Notes under the pieces: model-generated
The model's database searches: none
What the model saw: only the letters and a program-made list of their open reading frames with translations
Told to the model about the DNA's origin: nothing
From: Thiobacillaceae bacterium
GTDB taxonomy: Bacteria; Pseudomonadota; Gammaproteobacteria; Burkholderiales; Thiobacillaceae
Length of the DNA stretch: 5,482 nt
Assembly: GCA_024643305.1 (NCBI GenBank)
Contig: JAHENE010000147.1
Coordinates: 1-5,482, forward strand
Reading direction: 5' to 3'
Position numbers and translations under genes: made by a program
Shown: piece by piece, positions 1 through 5,482 of the stretch
How positions within the stretch are numbered: the first letter of the stretch is position 1
Layout of the letters: the number at the start of each line of letters is the position of its first letter

Positions 1-1482
1 CAAGTGGCGGAACGCATCGTCAAGGAAATCAACGCGCGTCTGGGCTTTCTGGTCAACGTGGGCCTGGATTACCTGTCGCTCAACCGCTCCGCCGATACCC
101 TGTCCGGCGGCGAGGCTCAACGCATCAGATTGGCTTCGCAGATCGGTTCCGGCCTTACCGGCGTGATGTACGTGCTGGACGAGCCCTCCATCGGTTTGCA
201 CCAGCGCGACAACGACCGCCTGCTCGACACCCTCAAGCACCTGCGCGACCTCGGCAACTCCGTGCTGGTGGTGGAACACGACGAAGACGCCATCCGCAGC
301 GCAGACTACGTGGTCGACATGGGCCCCGGCGCAGGCGAGCACGGCGGCGAAGTGGTGGCGCAAGGCACGCCCGTCGAAGTGCAGCAGAACCCCGCTTCGC
401 TCACTGGCCAGTATCTTTCCGGCAAGATGGAAATCGCCGTGCCCAAGAAACGCCGCAAGGCCGACCCGGAACGGCAACTGGTGTTGAACGGCGCTACCGG
501 TAACAACCTCAAGAACGTCAGCCTCAGCCTGCCGCTGGGCCTGTTCGTCTGCGTTACCGGCGTATCCGGCTCGGGCAAGTCCACGCTCATCAACGACACG
601 CTGTACAACGCCGTGGCGCGCCATCTGTATGGTTCCACCGCGGAACCCGCGCCATATGCCGACATCGAGGGCCTGGAGTTTTTCGACAAGGTCATCAACG
701 TCGACCAGTCGCCCATCGGCCGCACCCCGCGCTCAAACCCGGCTACTTATACGGGCCTGTTCACGCCCATCCGCGAACTCTTCGCCGGCGTGCCGGAATC
801 GCGCACTCGCGGCTATGGCCCCGGGCGCTTCTCCTTCAACGTCAAGGGCGGGCGCTGCGAAGCCTGCCAGGGCGACGGCGTGATCAAGGTGGAAATGCAT
901 TTTCTGCCCGACATCTATGTGCCGTGCGACGTGTGCCACGGCCTGCGCTACAACCGCGAAACTTTGGAAATTCAATACAAGGGCAAGACCATCCACGACG
1001 TGCTCAAGTTCACCGTGGAAGAAGGTCTGGAATTCTTTTCCGCCGTGCCGGTGGTGGCCAAAAAACTGCAAACCCTGATGGACGTGGGCCTGGGTTATGT
1101 GCAGCTTGGCCAGTCTGCCACCACGCTGTCCGGCGGCGAGGCGCAGCGCGTCAAACTGTCGTTGGAATTATCAAAACGCGACACCGGCCGCACGCTCTAC
1201 ATCCTGGACGAACCCACCACCGGCCTGCACTTCGCCGACATCGAACTCCTGCTTAAAGTGCTGCACCGCCTGACCGACCAGGGCAACAGCGTGGTGGTAA
1301 TCGAGCACAACCTCGATGTCATCAAGACCGCAGACTGGCTGATCGACCTCGGCCCCGAAGGCGGCGCCGGCGGTGGCCAGATCATCGCCACTGGCACGCC
1401 GGAAGACGTGGCCGCCAACACGACCAGCCACACCGGGCGCTATCTGGCGCAGTCGTTACGGAGCAAAAGTAACAAGGCGTGA
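1..1482 (+). CDS. uvrA: UvrABC excinuclease subunit A, C-terminal half (5' end outside window)
   Basis: UvrA is the cytoplasmic DNA-damage-recognition ATPase of nucleotide excision repair; it dimerises and loads UvrB at lesions. The frame is open from base 1, so the gene is cut by the edge. The visible 493 residues are roughly the second half of a protein usually near 940. In order: the first ATPase's signature LSGGE (100-114) and Walker B with [13 protein letters not shown] (around 172-207); the second Walker [10 protein letters not shown] (559-585); a zinc-binding C-x2-C-x19-C-x2-C module (cysteine codons at 856, 865, 925 and 934); the second signature LSGGEAQR (1126 on) and Walker [11 protein letters not shown] (around 1201); and the H-loop region VVIEHN. 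All nucleotide-binding and zinc residues I can check are intact, with no frameshift. The gene converges on the protease gene. The UvrB-binding and first Walker A regions lie outside the window. Confidence 0.98.
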   Translation, partial: QVAERIVKEINARLGFLVNVGLDYLSLNRSADTLSGGEAQRIRLASQIGSGLTGVMYVLDEPSIGLHQRDNDRLLDTLKHLRDLGNSVLVVEHDEDAIRSADYVVDMGPGAGEHGGEVVAQGTPVEVQQNPASLTGQYLSGKMEIAVPKKRRKADPERQLVLNGATGNNLKNVSLSLPLGLFVCVTGVSGSGKSTLINDTLYNAVARHLYGSTAEPAPYADIEGLEFFDKVINVDQSPIGRTPRSNPATYTGLFTPIRELFAGVPESRTRGYGPGRFSFNVKGGRCEACQGDGVIKVEMHFLPDIYVPCDVCHGLRYNRETLEIQYKGKTIHDVLKFTVEEGLEFFSAVPVVAKKLQTLMDVGLGYVQLGQSATTLSGGEAQRVKLSLELSKRDTGRTLYILDEPTTGLHFADIELLLKVLHRLTDQGNSVVVIEHNLDVIKTADWLIDLGPEGGAGGGQIIATGTPEDVAANTTSHTGRYLAQSLRSKSNKA

Positions 1483-1510
1483 TGATCGGACAATTACCTG
1501 CCCGATCGTC
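1481..1510. terminator. Stem-loop between the convergent uvrA and protease genes; possible weak terminator
   Basis: GATGATCGG (1481-1489) can pair with CCGATCGTC (1502-1510), a 9-bp stem with one G-T(U) wobble and a 12-base loop. It overlaps the uvrA stop codon and fills most of the 31-base gap between the two converging stops. Neither strand has a T-run after the stem, so it is not a canonical intrinsic terminator. It may protect or help end both transcripts, but that is inference. Confidence 0.35.
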
Positions 1511-1513
1511 TGA

Positions 1514-3016
1514 TCAGCCCAGGCGCACCGGCACAAATATCCGGCTGTCGCCGCGCTGAATCAGCAAGGCCACCGATTTGCCTGCCTTGGCAACCGCATT
1601 GCGAATCTGTGCAACATCACGCACCCTAACGCCATTCACCGAGAGAATGACATCGCCCGGCTCTACGCCCGCGCGTTCCGCGGCACCCGCCACATCTTCA
1701 ACCAGCAACCCGCCATCCAGCCCGGACTCTTTCTTCTCCTCGGGTTCCAGCGGACGCAGCGCAAGGCCGAGTTTTGCCTGGTCCAGGCGCGAATTAGCGT
1801 CATCAAAGGCCGCTTTATCATTTTTCGCGCTGGTCAGTTTGGCATTCAACTGAATCGGCTTTTTGTTGCGCCAAACATCCAGCTTCACGACTTCGCCCGG
1901 CGTCGATTCACCGATCAGGCTAGGCAGGTCAATCGAGGAAACAATCGGGTGGCCATTGACGCTACGAATCACATCGCCCGTCTTCAGCCCTGCCTTATCC
2001 GCCGCACTGCCTTTTTCCACATTGGAAACCAGCGCCCCTTCGGGCTTGGCTAGGCCAAAAGAATCCGCCAACGTCTGATTGACGCCCTGCACGGCCACGC
2101 CAAGGTGTGCATGAGTGATATGGCCGGTCTTGAGCAGTTGGTCCTTCACATGCACTGCCACGTCAATCGGGATGGCAAACGACAGCCCCTGATATCCGCC
2201 CGAGCGGCTGTATATCTGCGAGTTGATGCCAATCACCTCGCCGCGCGTGTTGAACAGCGGCCCGCCGGAGTTGCCGGGGTTGACTGCCACATCGGTCTGG
2301 ATGAACGGGACATAACCGTCATCCGGCAGCGAGCGCCGCTTGGCGCTGACGATCCCTGCCGTCACGCTGTTTTCAAAGCCGAAGGGCGAACCGATCGCCA
2401 AAACCCATTCGCCCACTTTCAGACTGGCGGGATTGCCGAGCGGCACCGTGGGCAGGTTCTTCGCGTCTATCCGAATCAGCGCCACATCGGTCATGGGGTC
2501 GGAGCCCAGCACCTTGGCTTGGAACTCGCGCCGGTCTGTCAGCTTTACCACCACATCCTTCGCGTCGCGCACCACGTGCGCATTGGTAAGGATCAGTCCA
2601 TCAGCGCTGACGATGAAACCCGAACCCTCGCCATGGATTGGCATGCTGCGCGGAGGCACCATACGGAAGTTTCCCTGCCCGCCAAAATGTTTGAAGAACT
2701 GGAAAAACGGGTCGTCGCCGAAAGGATCGCTGTCCTCGCCATCTTGCGAAACATCCAGCGATGCCTTGCTCATGCCCGATACGCTGATGTTGACCACCGC
2801 CGGGCCATATTTCTCGGTAATCCCCGAAAAGTCCGGCAAGCTAACACCTGGGTTAGGCACGGCGATCTTGGCGCTGACAGGTGGCGTCGCAACGGGCGGC
2901 GGCAATGCGCTCTCGAGACGCTTTGCCTCATAGGCGTATATCGCACTTCCACCCAACAGCCCGCCGGCAAGCAGGGCTGCCAATACAGGTTTCGATAAAA
3001 AAATGGGCTTGCTCAT
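1514..3016 (-). CDS. Do/HtrA-family periplasmic serine protease with two PDZ domains (DegP/DegQ/MucD-like)
   Basis: A 500-residue envelope quality-control protease/chaperone that would degrade misfolded periplasmic proteins. The N-terminus has basic residues and a hydrophobic stretch (about 11-29). I see no clear Ala-X-Ala cleavage site, so it could be a signal peptide or an uncleaved anchor. The trypsin-like domain follows an acidic, Phe-rich loop (about 87-110, DPFFQFF), typical of Do proteases. The catalytic triad is complete: His147 in TNAHVV, Asp177 in MTDVAL, Ser250 in GNSGGP. PDZ1 spans about 303-393 and PDZ2 about 413-498; two PDZ domains fit DegP/DegQ/MucD and not DegS. I chose the ATG at 3016 because AAGGAG sits 7 bases upstream and the hydrophobic segment follows directly. 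An in-frame start at 3097 would put 27 non-signal-like residues in front. The usual sigma-E/anti-sigma neighbours are not visible. Paralogue assignment is uncertain, so no symbol is given. Confidence 0.95.
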   Translation of the reverse strand: MSKPIFLSKPVLAALLAGGLLGGSAIYAYEAKRLESALPPPVATPPVSAKIAVPNPGVSLPDFSGITEKYGPAVVNISVSGMSKASLDVSQDGEDSDPFGDDPFFQFFKHFGGQGNFRMVPPRSMPIHGEGSGFIVSADGLILTNAHVVRDAKDVVVKLTDRREFQAKVLGSDPMTDVALIRIDAKNLPTVPLGNPASLKVGEWVLAIGSPFGFENSVTAGIVSAKRRSLPDDGYVPFIQTDVAVNPGNSGGPLFNTRGEVIGINSQIYSRSGGYQGLSFAIPIDVAVHVKDQLLKTGHITHAHLGVAVQGVNQTLADSFGLAKPEGALVSNVEKGSAADKAGLKTGDVIRSVNGHPIVSSIDLPSLIGESTPGEVVKLDVWRNKKPIQLNAKLTSAKNDKAAFDDANSRLDQAKLGLALRPLEPEEKKESGLDGGLLVEDVAGAAERAGVEPGDVILSVNGVRVRDVAQIRNAVAKAGKSVALLIQRGDSRIFVPVRLG

Positions 3017-3023
3017 CGAACTC

Positions 3024-3029
3024 TCCTTC
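3024..3029 (-). promoter_or_regulatory. Ribosome binding site deciding the protease start
   Basis: On the minus strand AAGGAG lies 7 bases before the ATG at 3016. No comparable site precedes the longer in-frame start at 3097. This supports the 500-residue product with its hydrophobic N-terminus at the very beginning. Confidence 0.75.
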
Positions 3030-3127
3030 TCGTGCAAGATAATTTCCTTACAAACTGCCTTGATAAAGGCCTGAAGACAAAGATGCTGGCACCGCATCCT
3101 TGCTGCTGAACTCGAACCAATGGACAG

Positions 3128-3147
3128 GGAATTTCAAAAATAATTCC
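3128..3147. repeat. Perfect inverted repeat GGAATT-N8-AATTCC upstream of the protease gene
   Basis: GGAATT (3128-3133) and AATTCC (3142-3147) are perfect 6-base inverted arms around an A/T-rich 8-base spacer. It lies 111 bases upstream of the protease ATG, where an operator could be placed. Such a short repeat could also be chance in A/T-rich DNA. I cannot assign it to a regulator. Confidence 0.35.
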
Positions 3148-3261
3148 AGACAACGATTCCGCGTTTTCCGCCCCTTAAGAATCAATTAAGAAGTCGCAGG
3201 GAAACAGCCACTGAAGTTCTCGCAATCCGGTCCGAGTCTTCGCCGCAACAAATTACGAACA

Positions 3262-3280
3262 CCGTCATCGCGAGCAAAGC
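3262..3280. repeat. Segment resembling a dispersed intergenic repeat (degenerate)
   Basis: The run CGTCATCGCGAGCAAAGC closely resembles a motif of the type CGTCATTGCGAGCGAAGC that I recall as recurring between genes in many bacterial genomes and yielding spurious reading frames ending in residues like LAMT. The minus-strand reading frame here shows exactly such a string (LLAMT). Only one copy is in the window, so repetitiveness cannot be shown. The copy differs from the remembered form. Confidence 0.35.
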
Positions 3281-3312
3281 GCCGCGTTCCAGTTCTAAAA
3301 GCCCGGTCAATA

Positions 3313-3339
3313 AAAACGCCGCACAGGCCGGCGGCTTTT
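3313..3339. terminator. Orphan GC hairpin with A-run before and T-run after; possibly bidirectional terminator
   Basis: GCCGC (3318-3322) pairs with GCGGC (3331-3335) across an 8-base loop. The plus strand continues with TTTT. The minus strand continues with a G then TTTTT, so either direction could terminate. The stem is only 5 bp, so strength is moderate at best. No annotated gene ends here: the protease gene starts to the left and the small gene starts to the right, both transcribed away from it. It may insulate the small gene's promoter from upstream transcription or end an unrecognised short RNA. Confidence 0.45.
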
Positions 3340-3394
3340 CAAGCAGAAATGTCAGGCAAAAATGAACCGACCCCACCCCAACTGCTCCACACTC

Positions 3395-3407
3395 ACAACG
3401 TGGTTGT
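3395..3407. repeat. Palindrome ACAAC-GTG-GTTGT over the -35 box
   Basis: Perfect 5-base inverted arms around a 3-base centre. The right arm overlaps the candidate -35 hexamer at 3404-3409. The geometry suits a small dimeric repressor or activator site. The regulator is unknown. Confidence 0.4.
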
Positions 3408-3431
3408 TATTCAGGCCAATAGGCCTATAAC
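3404..3431 (+). promoter_or_regulatory. Candidate sigma-70 promoter of the small gene
   Basis: TTGTTA (3404-3409) and TATAAC (3426-3431) are separated by 16 bases, giving 4/6 and 5/6 matches to the -35 and -10 consensus. The predicted start near 3438 leaves a leader of about 23 bases that just contains the ribosome binding site. Two palindromes overlap the two boxes (3395-3407 and 3413-3428), suggesting control by a DNA-binding regulator. This was read by eye only. Confidence 0.55.
3413..3428. repeat. Palindromes AGGCC-N4-GGCCT and ATAGGCCTAT over the -10 box
   Basis: AGGCC (3413-3417) and GGCCT (3422-3426) form perfect inverted arms. ATAGGCCTAT (3419-3428) is itself a perfect 10-base palindrome that runs into the candidate -10 at 3426-3431. 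A protein bound here would be expected to block polymerase. Function is inferred from position only. Confidence 0.4.
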
Positions 3432-3447
3432 ACCTTCTTCACTTGAC

Positions 3448-3452
3448 GGAGG
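3448..3452 (+). promoter_or_regulatory. Strong ribosome binding site for the small gene
   Basis: GGAGG is 8 bases before the ATG at 3461. A TTG six codons earlier (3443) is in frame, but the Shine-Dalgarno lies inside that extension, so the ATG is the start. Confidence 0.8.
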
Positions 3453-3460
3453 TAGGTAAC

Positions 3461-3661
3461 ATGGCACTTAGAACACACAGAAACGGCGGCAACGATTCAC
3501 TCCAGAAAGTAGCAAATGCCTGGGCGAAAGAGGAACACAACTTTCCCATGAGCAATGCCGAGTCAGACAAACACACAATTGCATTCGTCCAAAGGATGCA
3601 AGCCGAAGACAAAAAAGCGGGGCCAGCTGTTCCGGACCCGCGGAATATACATCAAGGCTAG
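3461..3661 (+). CDS. Small hydrophilic protein of unknown function (66 aa)
   Basis: I do not recognise this protein. It has 66 residues, starts MALRTHRNGGND, and is hydrophilic and mixed in charge. It has no membrane segment, signal peptide or cysteine. The middle (about 13-50) could form one or two helices, while the tail is rich in Gly, Pro and Lys (KKAGPAVPDP) and probably flexible. That it is a real gene rests on context: a candidate promoter, GGAGG 8 bases before the ATG, no competing long frame with comparable signals, and a strong terminator 7 bases after the stop. It forms its own transcription unit, converging on hflX. Palindromes over the promoter suggest regulated expression. It could be a stress-induced small protein or an RNA- or protein-binding accessory factor, but nothing in the sequence decides this. 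Confidence 0.75.
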   Translation: MALRTHRNGGNDSLQKVANAWAKEEHNFPMSNAESDKHTIAFVQRMQAEDKKAGPAVPDPRNIHQG

Positions 3662-3668
3662 TCAAAAC

Positions 3669-3694
3669 AAAGCCACCCGGTTGGGTGGCTTTTT
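3669..3694. terminator. Strong intrinsic terminator, probably bidirectional, between the small gene and hflX
   Basis: AGCCACCC (3671-3678) pairs perfectly with GGGTGGCT (3683-3690) around a GGTT tetraloop, and flanking A-T pairs lengthen the stem to 10 bp. On the plus strand the stem runs into a T-run to 3694, ending the small gene. On the minus strand it is followed by TTTGTTTT, so it can also end the hflX transcript, whose stop codon lies about 75 bases away. Confidence 0.9.
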
Positions 3695-3766
3695 CATTTA
3701 GCCATAAGGAAATAAGCCATTCGAGCCTTGGCGCTTCAACTGGCGATCACCAACACCAGCCTGGCG

Positions 3767-5170
3767 TCAACTTACCCTGTCCAACTGCTCGCGCAGGCCG
3801 TCCAGCACCCCCTGCTCGGCACGGACGTTGAAGAACGCACCTTCTTCCTCGGCACGTTCCTCCAGCACCTTGCAGCGCGAAAATATCTCGCCACGCAACT
3901 GCTGTGACGACCAGGGAAGAAACAGCTCGGCTTCGGCCAGGTCCTTCTGGAAAAAATCGAGAATTGCCTTGTGCAAGCTCGCAATGTCTTCCGGGCAGCG
4001 CGCGCTCATCACGATGCAATCCGGATAATCCGTGCGCAGCACGGCTTCACGTTCGGCTTGCGCCGCGGCATCGCCGACATGGTCGATCTTGTTGAAAATG
4101 CGCAGACGCGGCACATCCTGCGCGTCGATCTCTTTCAGCACGTGTTCCGTGGCTTCGATCTGGCGTTCAAAACCGGGATCGCTGGCGTCGATGACATGCA
4201 ACAGCAGCGATGCGTCCAGCGCCTCTTCAAGCGTGGACTTGAAAGACGCCACCAAGCCGTGAGGCAGGTTCTTGATAAAGCCGACCGTGTCGCTGACCAG
4301 CACGCGCGGGACACTCTCGGGGTAAAGGGTACGGACGGTGGTGTCCAGCGTTGCGAACAGCTTGTTGGCAACCAGAACTTCACTGCCCGTAAGTGCTCGC
4401 ATCAAGGTGGATTTGCCCGCGTTGGTGTAGCCAACGAGCGCCACGCTGGCGAGCCCCTGGTGCGCCTGACGTCGAGCACGCTGGGTCTTGCGCTCCACAT
4501 CCATGGCAACGATTTCCCGCTGCAGCTCGGCAATGCGGTCGCGAATCTTGCGCTTGTCCAGTTCCGTGTGCGACTCGCCCGCGCCGCGCCCGCCCACGCC
4601 GCTGCGCTGCCGCCCCTGCGGCCCCGCCAGCTTCGCCGCCTCGCGCAGACGCGGCGCCAGATAGCTTAGGCGCGCAATCTCCACCTGCGCACGCGCAGCG
4701 GGAGAGCGCGCGTTGCGGTGAAAAATCTCAAGGATGACCATCGTGCGGTCCATCACCTGGCAGCCGACCTCGTTTTCAAGGTTGCGCGCCTGGGACGGCG
4801 ATATTTCATGGTCTACAAAAATGGCGTCGATCGGATACGGCGACACCAGATCGGCTTCCTCGTCTCCCGCCTCGTCCGTCCGCGAGGGTTGAGGCGGCGA
4901 AACCGGTGAATCGGGCGCGAGCTCCATCTCATCATCCAGATCGCCCCGCACAAAGTAGCGAATCTCCTGCCGCTTGCCCACACCAAGATACGCCGTCGCA
5001 TCGAAGCCGACACGCTTTTGCATAAACGCGCGGACAACCGTAAACCCCAATGTCTTGGCCAGCTCGCGCAGCTCGGTCAGCGATGCCTCGAACTCCACAT
5101 CACTCACCCCCGGCAACTGAACCGACGCCACAATGGCGTACTGGGGTTTTACTTTGACTTCGTTTTGCAT
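3767..5170 (-). CDS. hflX: HflX-type ribosome-associated GTPase with an acidic N-terminal insertion
   Basis: HflX binds the 50S subunit and, in characterised bacteria, splits stalled or stress-damaged ribosomes. The 467 residues are in family order: an N-terminal nucleotide-binding-like domain (about 8-140, with GVGK at 63-66 and the DHEISPSQARNLE block), a helical linker with a Gly-rich loop (GVGGRGAGE, 191-199), then the G domain. The G domain has G1 GYTNAGKST (247-255), G2 region LFATLDTT (271-278), G3 DTVGF (294-298), G4 NKID (360-363) and G5 SAR (389-391). A C-terminal domain follows. All GTPase motifs are intact. E. coli HflX is about 426 residues; the excess is mostly an acidic, Pro-rich insert at about 76-113. 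The linker has GAGES where many members have GPGET. The ATG at 5170 has only a weak AGG upstream. No hfq neighbour is visible, so this may be a second, divergent paralogue. Confidence 0.95.
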   Translation of the reverse strand: MQNEVKVKPQYAIVASVQLPGVSDVEFEASLTELRELAKTLGFTVVRAFMQKRVGFDATAYLGVGKRQEIRYFVRGDLDDEMELAPDSPVSPPQPSRTDEAGDEEADLVSPYPIDAIFVDHEISPSQARNLENEVGCQVMDRTMVILEIFHRNARSPAARAQVEIARLSYLAPRLREAAKLAGPQGRQRSGVGGRGAGESHTELDKRKIRDRIAELQREIVAMDVERKTQRARRQAHQGLASVALVGYTNAGKSTLMRALTGSEVLVANKLFATLDTTVRTLYPESVPRVLVSDTVGFIKNLPHGLVASFKSTLEEALDASLLLHVIDASDPGFERQIEATEHVLKEIDAQDVPRLRIFNKIDHVGDAAAQAEREAVLRTDYPDCIVMSARCPEDIASLHKAILDFFQKDLAEAELFLPWSSQQLRGEIFSRCKVLEERAEEEGAFFNVRAEQGVLDGLREQLDRVS

Positions 5171-5213
5171 GCGGCCTGGCTTCTGTTGGAAATGCGAAAC
5201 CGGGCATTATCCG

Positions 5214-5244
5214 CTTATATCCTCAATCGCGGTGGCTTTGGCAA
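5214..5244 (-). promoter_or_regulatory. Weak candidate promoter for hflX
   Basis: On the minus strand TTGCCA (5239-5244) and TATAAG (5214-5219) match the -35 and -10 consensus fairly well. The spacer is 19 bases, longer than ideal. It would give a leader of about 40 bases before the ATG at 5170. No better candidate was seen. Confidence 0.3.
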
Positions 5245-5302
5245 AAGCGCCGCACAACCGCTGCAACATCCCCCAACACCGCACCAGAGAACCAGGCCAA
5301 CG

Positions 5303-5325
5303 ATAAAGCCGCCCAAGTGGGCGGC
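5303..5325 (-). terminator. Minus-strand hairpin terminator upstream of hflX
   Basis: GCCGCCC pairs perfectly with GGGCGGC (arms 5319-5325 and 5308-5314) around a 4-base loop. On the minus strand it is followed by TTTAT, a short but plausible tract. It would end a minus-strand gene that once lay to the right, where the insertion sequence now begins. It also suggests hflX has its own promoter. Confidence 0.55.
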
Positions 5326-5361
5326 CGGAGCTTCACAACCGTTTCTTGTCAGGACTGATAT

Positions 5362-5482
5362 TGAACTTACCCACGAACAATGGACAGTCGGATCAGGCGG
5401 TTGTTGCTTCCTCAAAAGCCAGCGGGGCCACGTAGTTCAGGGTTGAGTGGCGTCGCTGACGGTTATAAAACACTTCCATGTA
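5362..5482 (-). mobile_element. IS3-family insertion sequence, transposase-3' end (continues beyond window)
   Basis: The transposase tail at 5393-5482 is followed on the minus strand by about 31 bases ending in GTAAGTTCA. Read inward on the plus strand this is TGAACTTACCC and then AATGGACAG, which resembles the terminal inverted repeats I recall for IS3 itself (TGATCTTACCC... GTGGACA), including the 5'-TG/CA-3' ends of the family. I therefore place the element boundary at 5362. The other end, the second inverted repeat and any target duplication are outside the window. Confidence 0.7.
5393..5482 (-). CDS. IS3-family transposase (OrfB, DDE integrase domain), last 29 codons
   Basis: The minus strand, read from the right edge, is open and ends at the TGA at 5393-5395. 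The 29 residues contain FYNRQRRHSTLNY followed by VAPLAFEE. This is the characteristic C-terminal block of the IS3-family OrfB transposase (rve-type integrase core), just after the catalytic glutamate region. The start, the DDE triad and OrfA lie outside the window, so I cannot tell whether the element is intact. In this family the full transposase is usually made by a programmed frameshift between OrfA and OrfB. Confidence 0.88.
   Translation of the reverse strand, partial: YMEVFYNRQRRHSTLNYVAPLAFEEATTA

Larger units (their letters stand above)
3017..3460. other. Intergenic region between the divergent protease and small-protein genes
   Basis: These 444 bases hold no convincing gene. The left third (3017-3180) is the protease leader; I found no good sigma-70 or sigma-E-like promoter in it by eye, only the GGAATT inverted repeat at 3128-3147. 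The middle holds a segment resembling a dispersed intergenic repeat (around 3262-3280) and a GC hairpin flanked by A and T runs (3313-3339) that no visible gene explains. The right end carries the promoter and ribosome binding site of the small gene. A 64-codon minus-strand reading frame at 3182-3376 is judged spurious: it runs through the repeat-like segment and the hairpin. Confidence 0.7.

Noticed and set aside
2105..2998. 297-codon open frame on the plus strand
   Set aside because: It lies wholly antisense to the Do-family protease, whose motifs and catalytic triad are unmistakable. The translation has no recognisable domain.
3017..3097. 27-residue upstream extension of the protease
   Set aside because: There is no ribosome binding site at 3097, and the extension would move the hydrophobic N-terminal segment inward. 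The ATG at 3016 has AAGGAG at good spacing.
3182..3376. 64-codon open frame on the minus strand
   Set aside because: It crosses the orphan hairpin and the repeat-like segment and has no clear ribosome binding site. Its LLAMT string looks like the spurious product of an intergenic repeat.
3740..3766. Direct repeat of CTGGCG just downstream of the hflX stop
   Set aside because: Two 6-base copies in GC-rich DNA are likely chance. No stem or known element was formed.
3971..4669. 232-codon open frame on the plus strand
   Set aside because: It is antisense to the HflX GTPase domain. The His/Arg/Gln-rich composition is typical of a shadow frame of a GC-rich gene.
5215..5415. 66-codon open frame on the minus strand
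   Set aside because: It runs across the predicted IS end into intergenic DNA and overlaps the terminator hairpin. It is in a different frame from the transposase tail.
5018..5446. 142-codon open frame on the plus strand
   Set aside because: It spans the start of hflX, the intergenic region, the IS boundary and the antisense of the transposase tail, so it cannot be one conserved gene.

Overview
The window looks like chromosomal DNA of a moderately GC-rich Gram-negative bacterium. The UvrA, Do-family protease and HflX sequences read as proteobacterial, most likely Betaproteobacteria. A narrower placement (for example Nitrosomonadales) is only an impression from protein style and was not tested by any search.

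Layout. Positions 1-1482 (+) hold the 3' half of uvrA, the nucleotide-excision-repair ATPase, cut by the left edge. It converges on a Do/HtrA-family periplasmic serine protease gene (1514-3016, -), with only 31 bases between the two stop codons. Positions 3017-3460 have no convincing gene. They hold the protease leader, a perfect inverted repeat, a piece resembling a dispersed intergenic repeat, an orphan GC hairpin flanked by A and T runs, and the promoter region of a small gene. That gene (3461-3661, +) encodes a 66-residue hydrophilic protein I do not recognise. It has a good ribosome binding site, a plausible promoter overlaid by two short perfect palindromes, and a strong terminator. It converges on hflX (3767-5170, -), a ribosome-associated GTPase with an unusual acidic, proline-rich insertion. 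Upstream of hflX is a minus-strand hairpin that looks like a terminator. From about 5362 to the right edge lies the end of an IS3-family insertion sequence, with the last 29 codons of its transposase.

The three large genes all relate to housekeeping or stress: DNA repair, envelope protein quality control and ribosome rescue. They are transcribed as separate units and do not form an operon. I see no defence system, CRISPR array, tRNA or rRNA. The least ordinary items are the uncharacterised small gene with its palindromic promoter, the variant HflX, and the IS boundary beside what may be the tail of an interrupted host gene.
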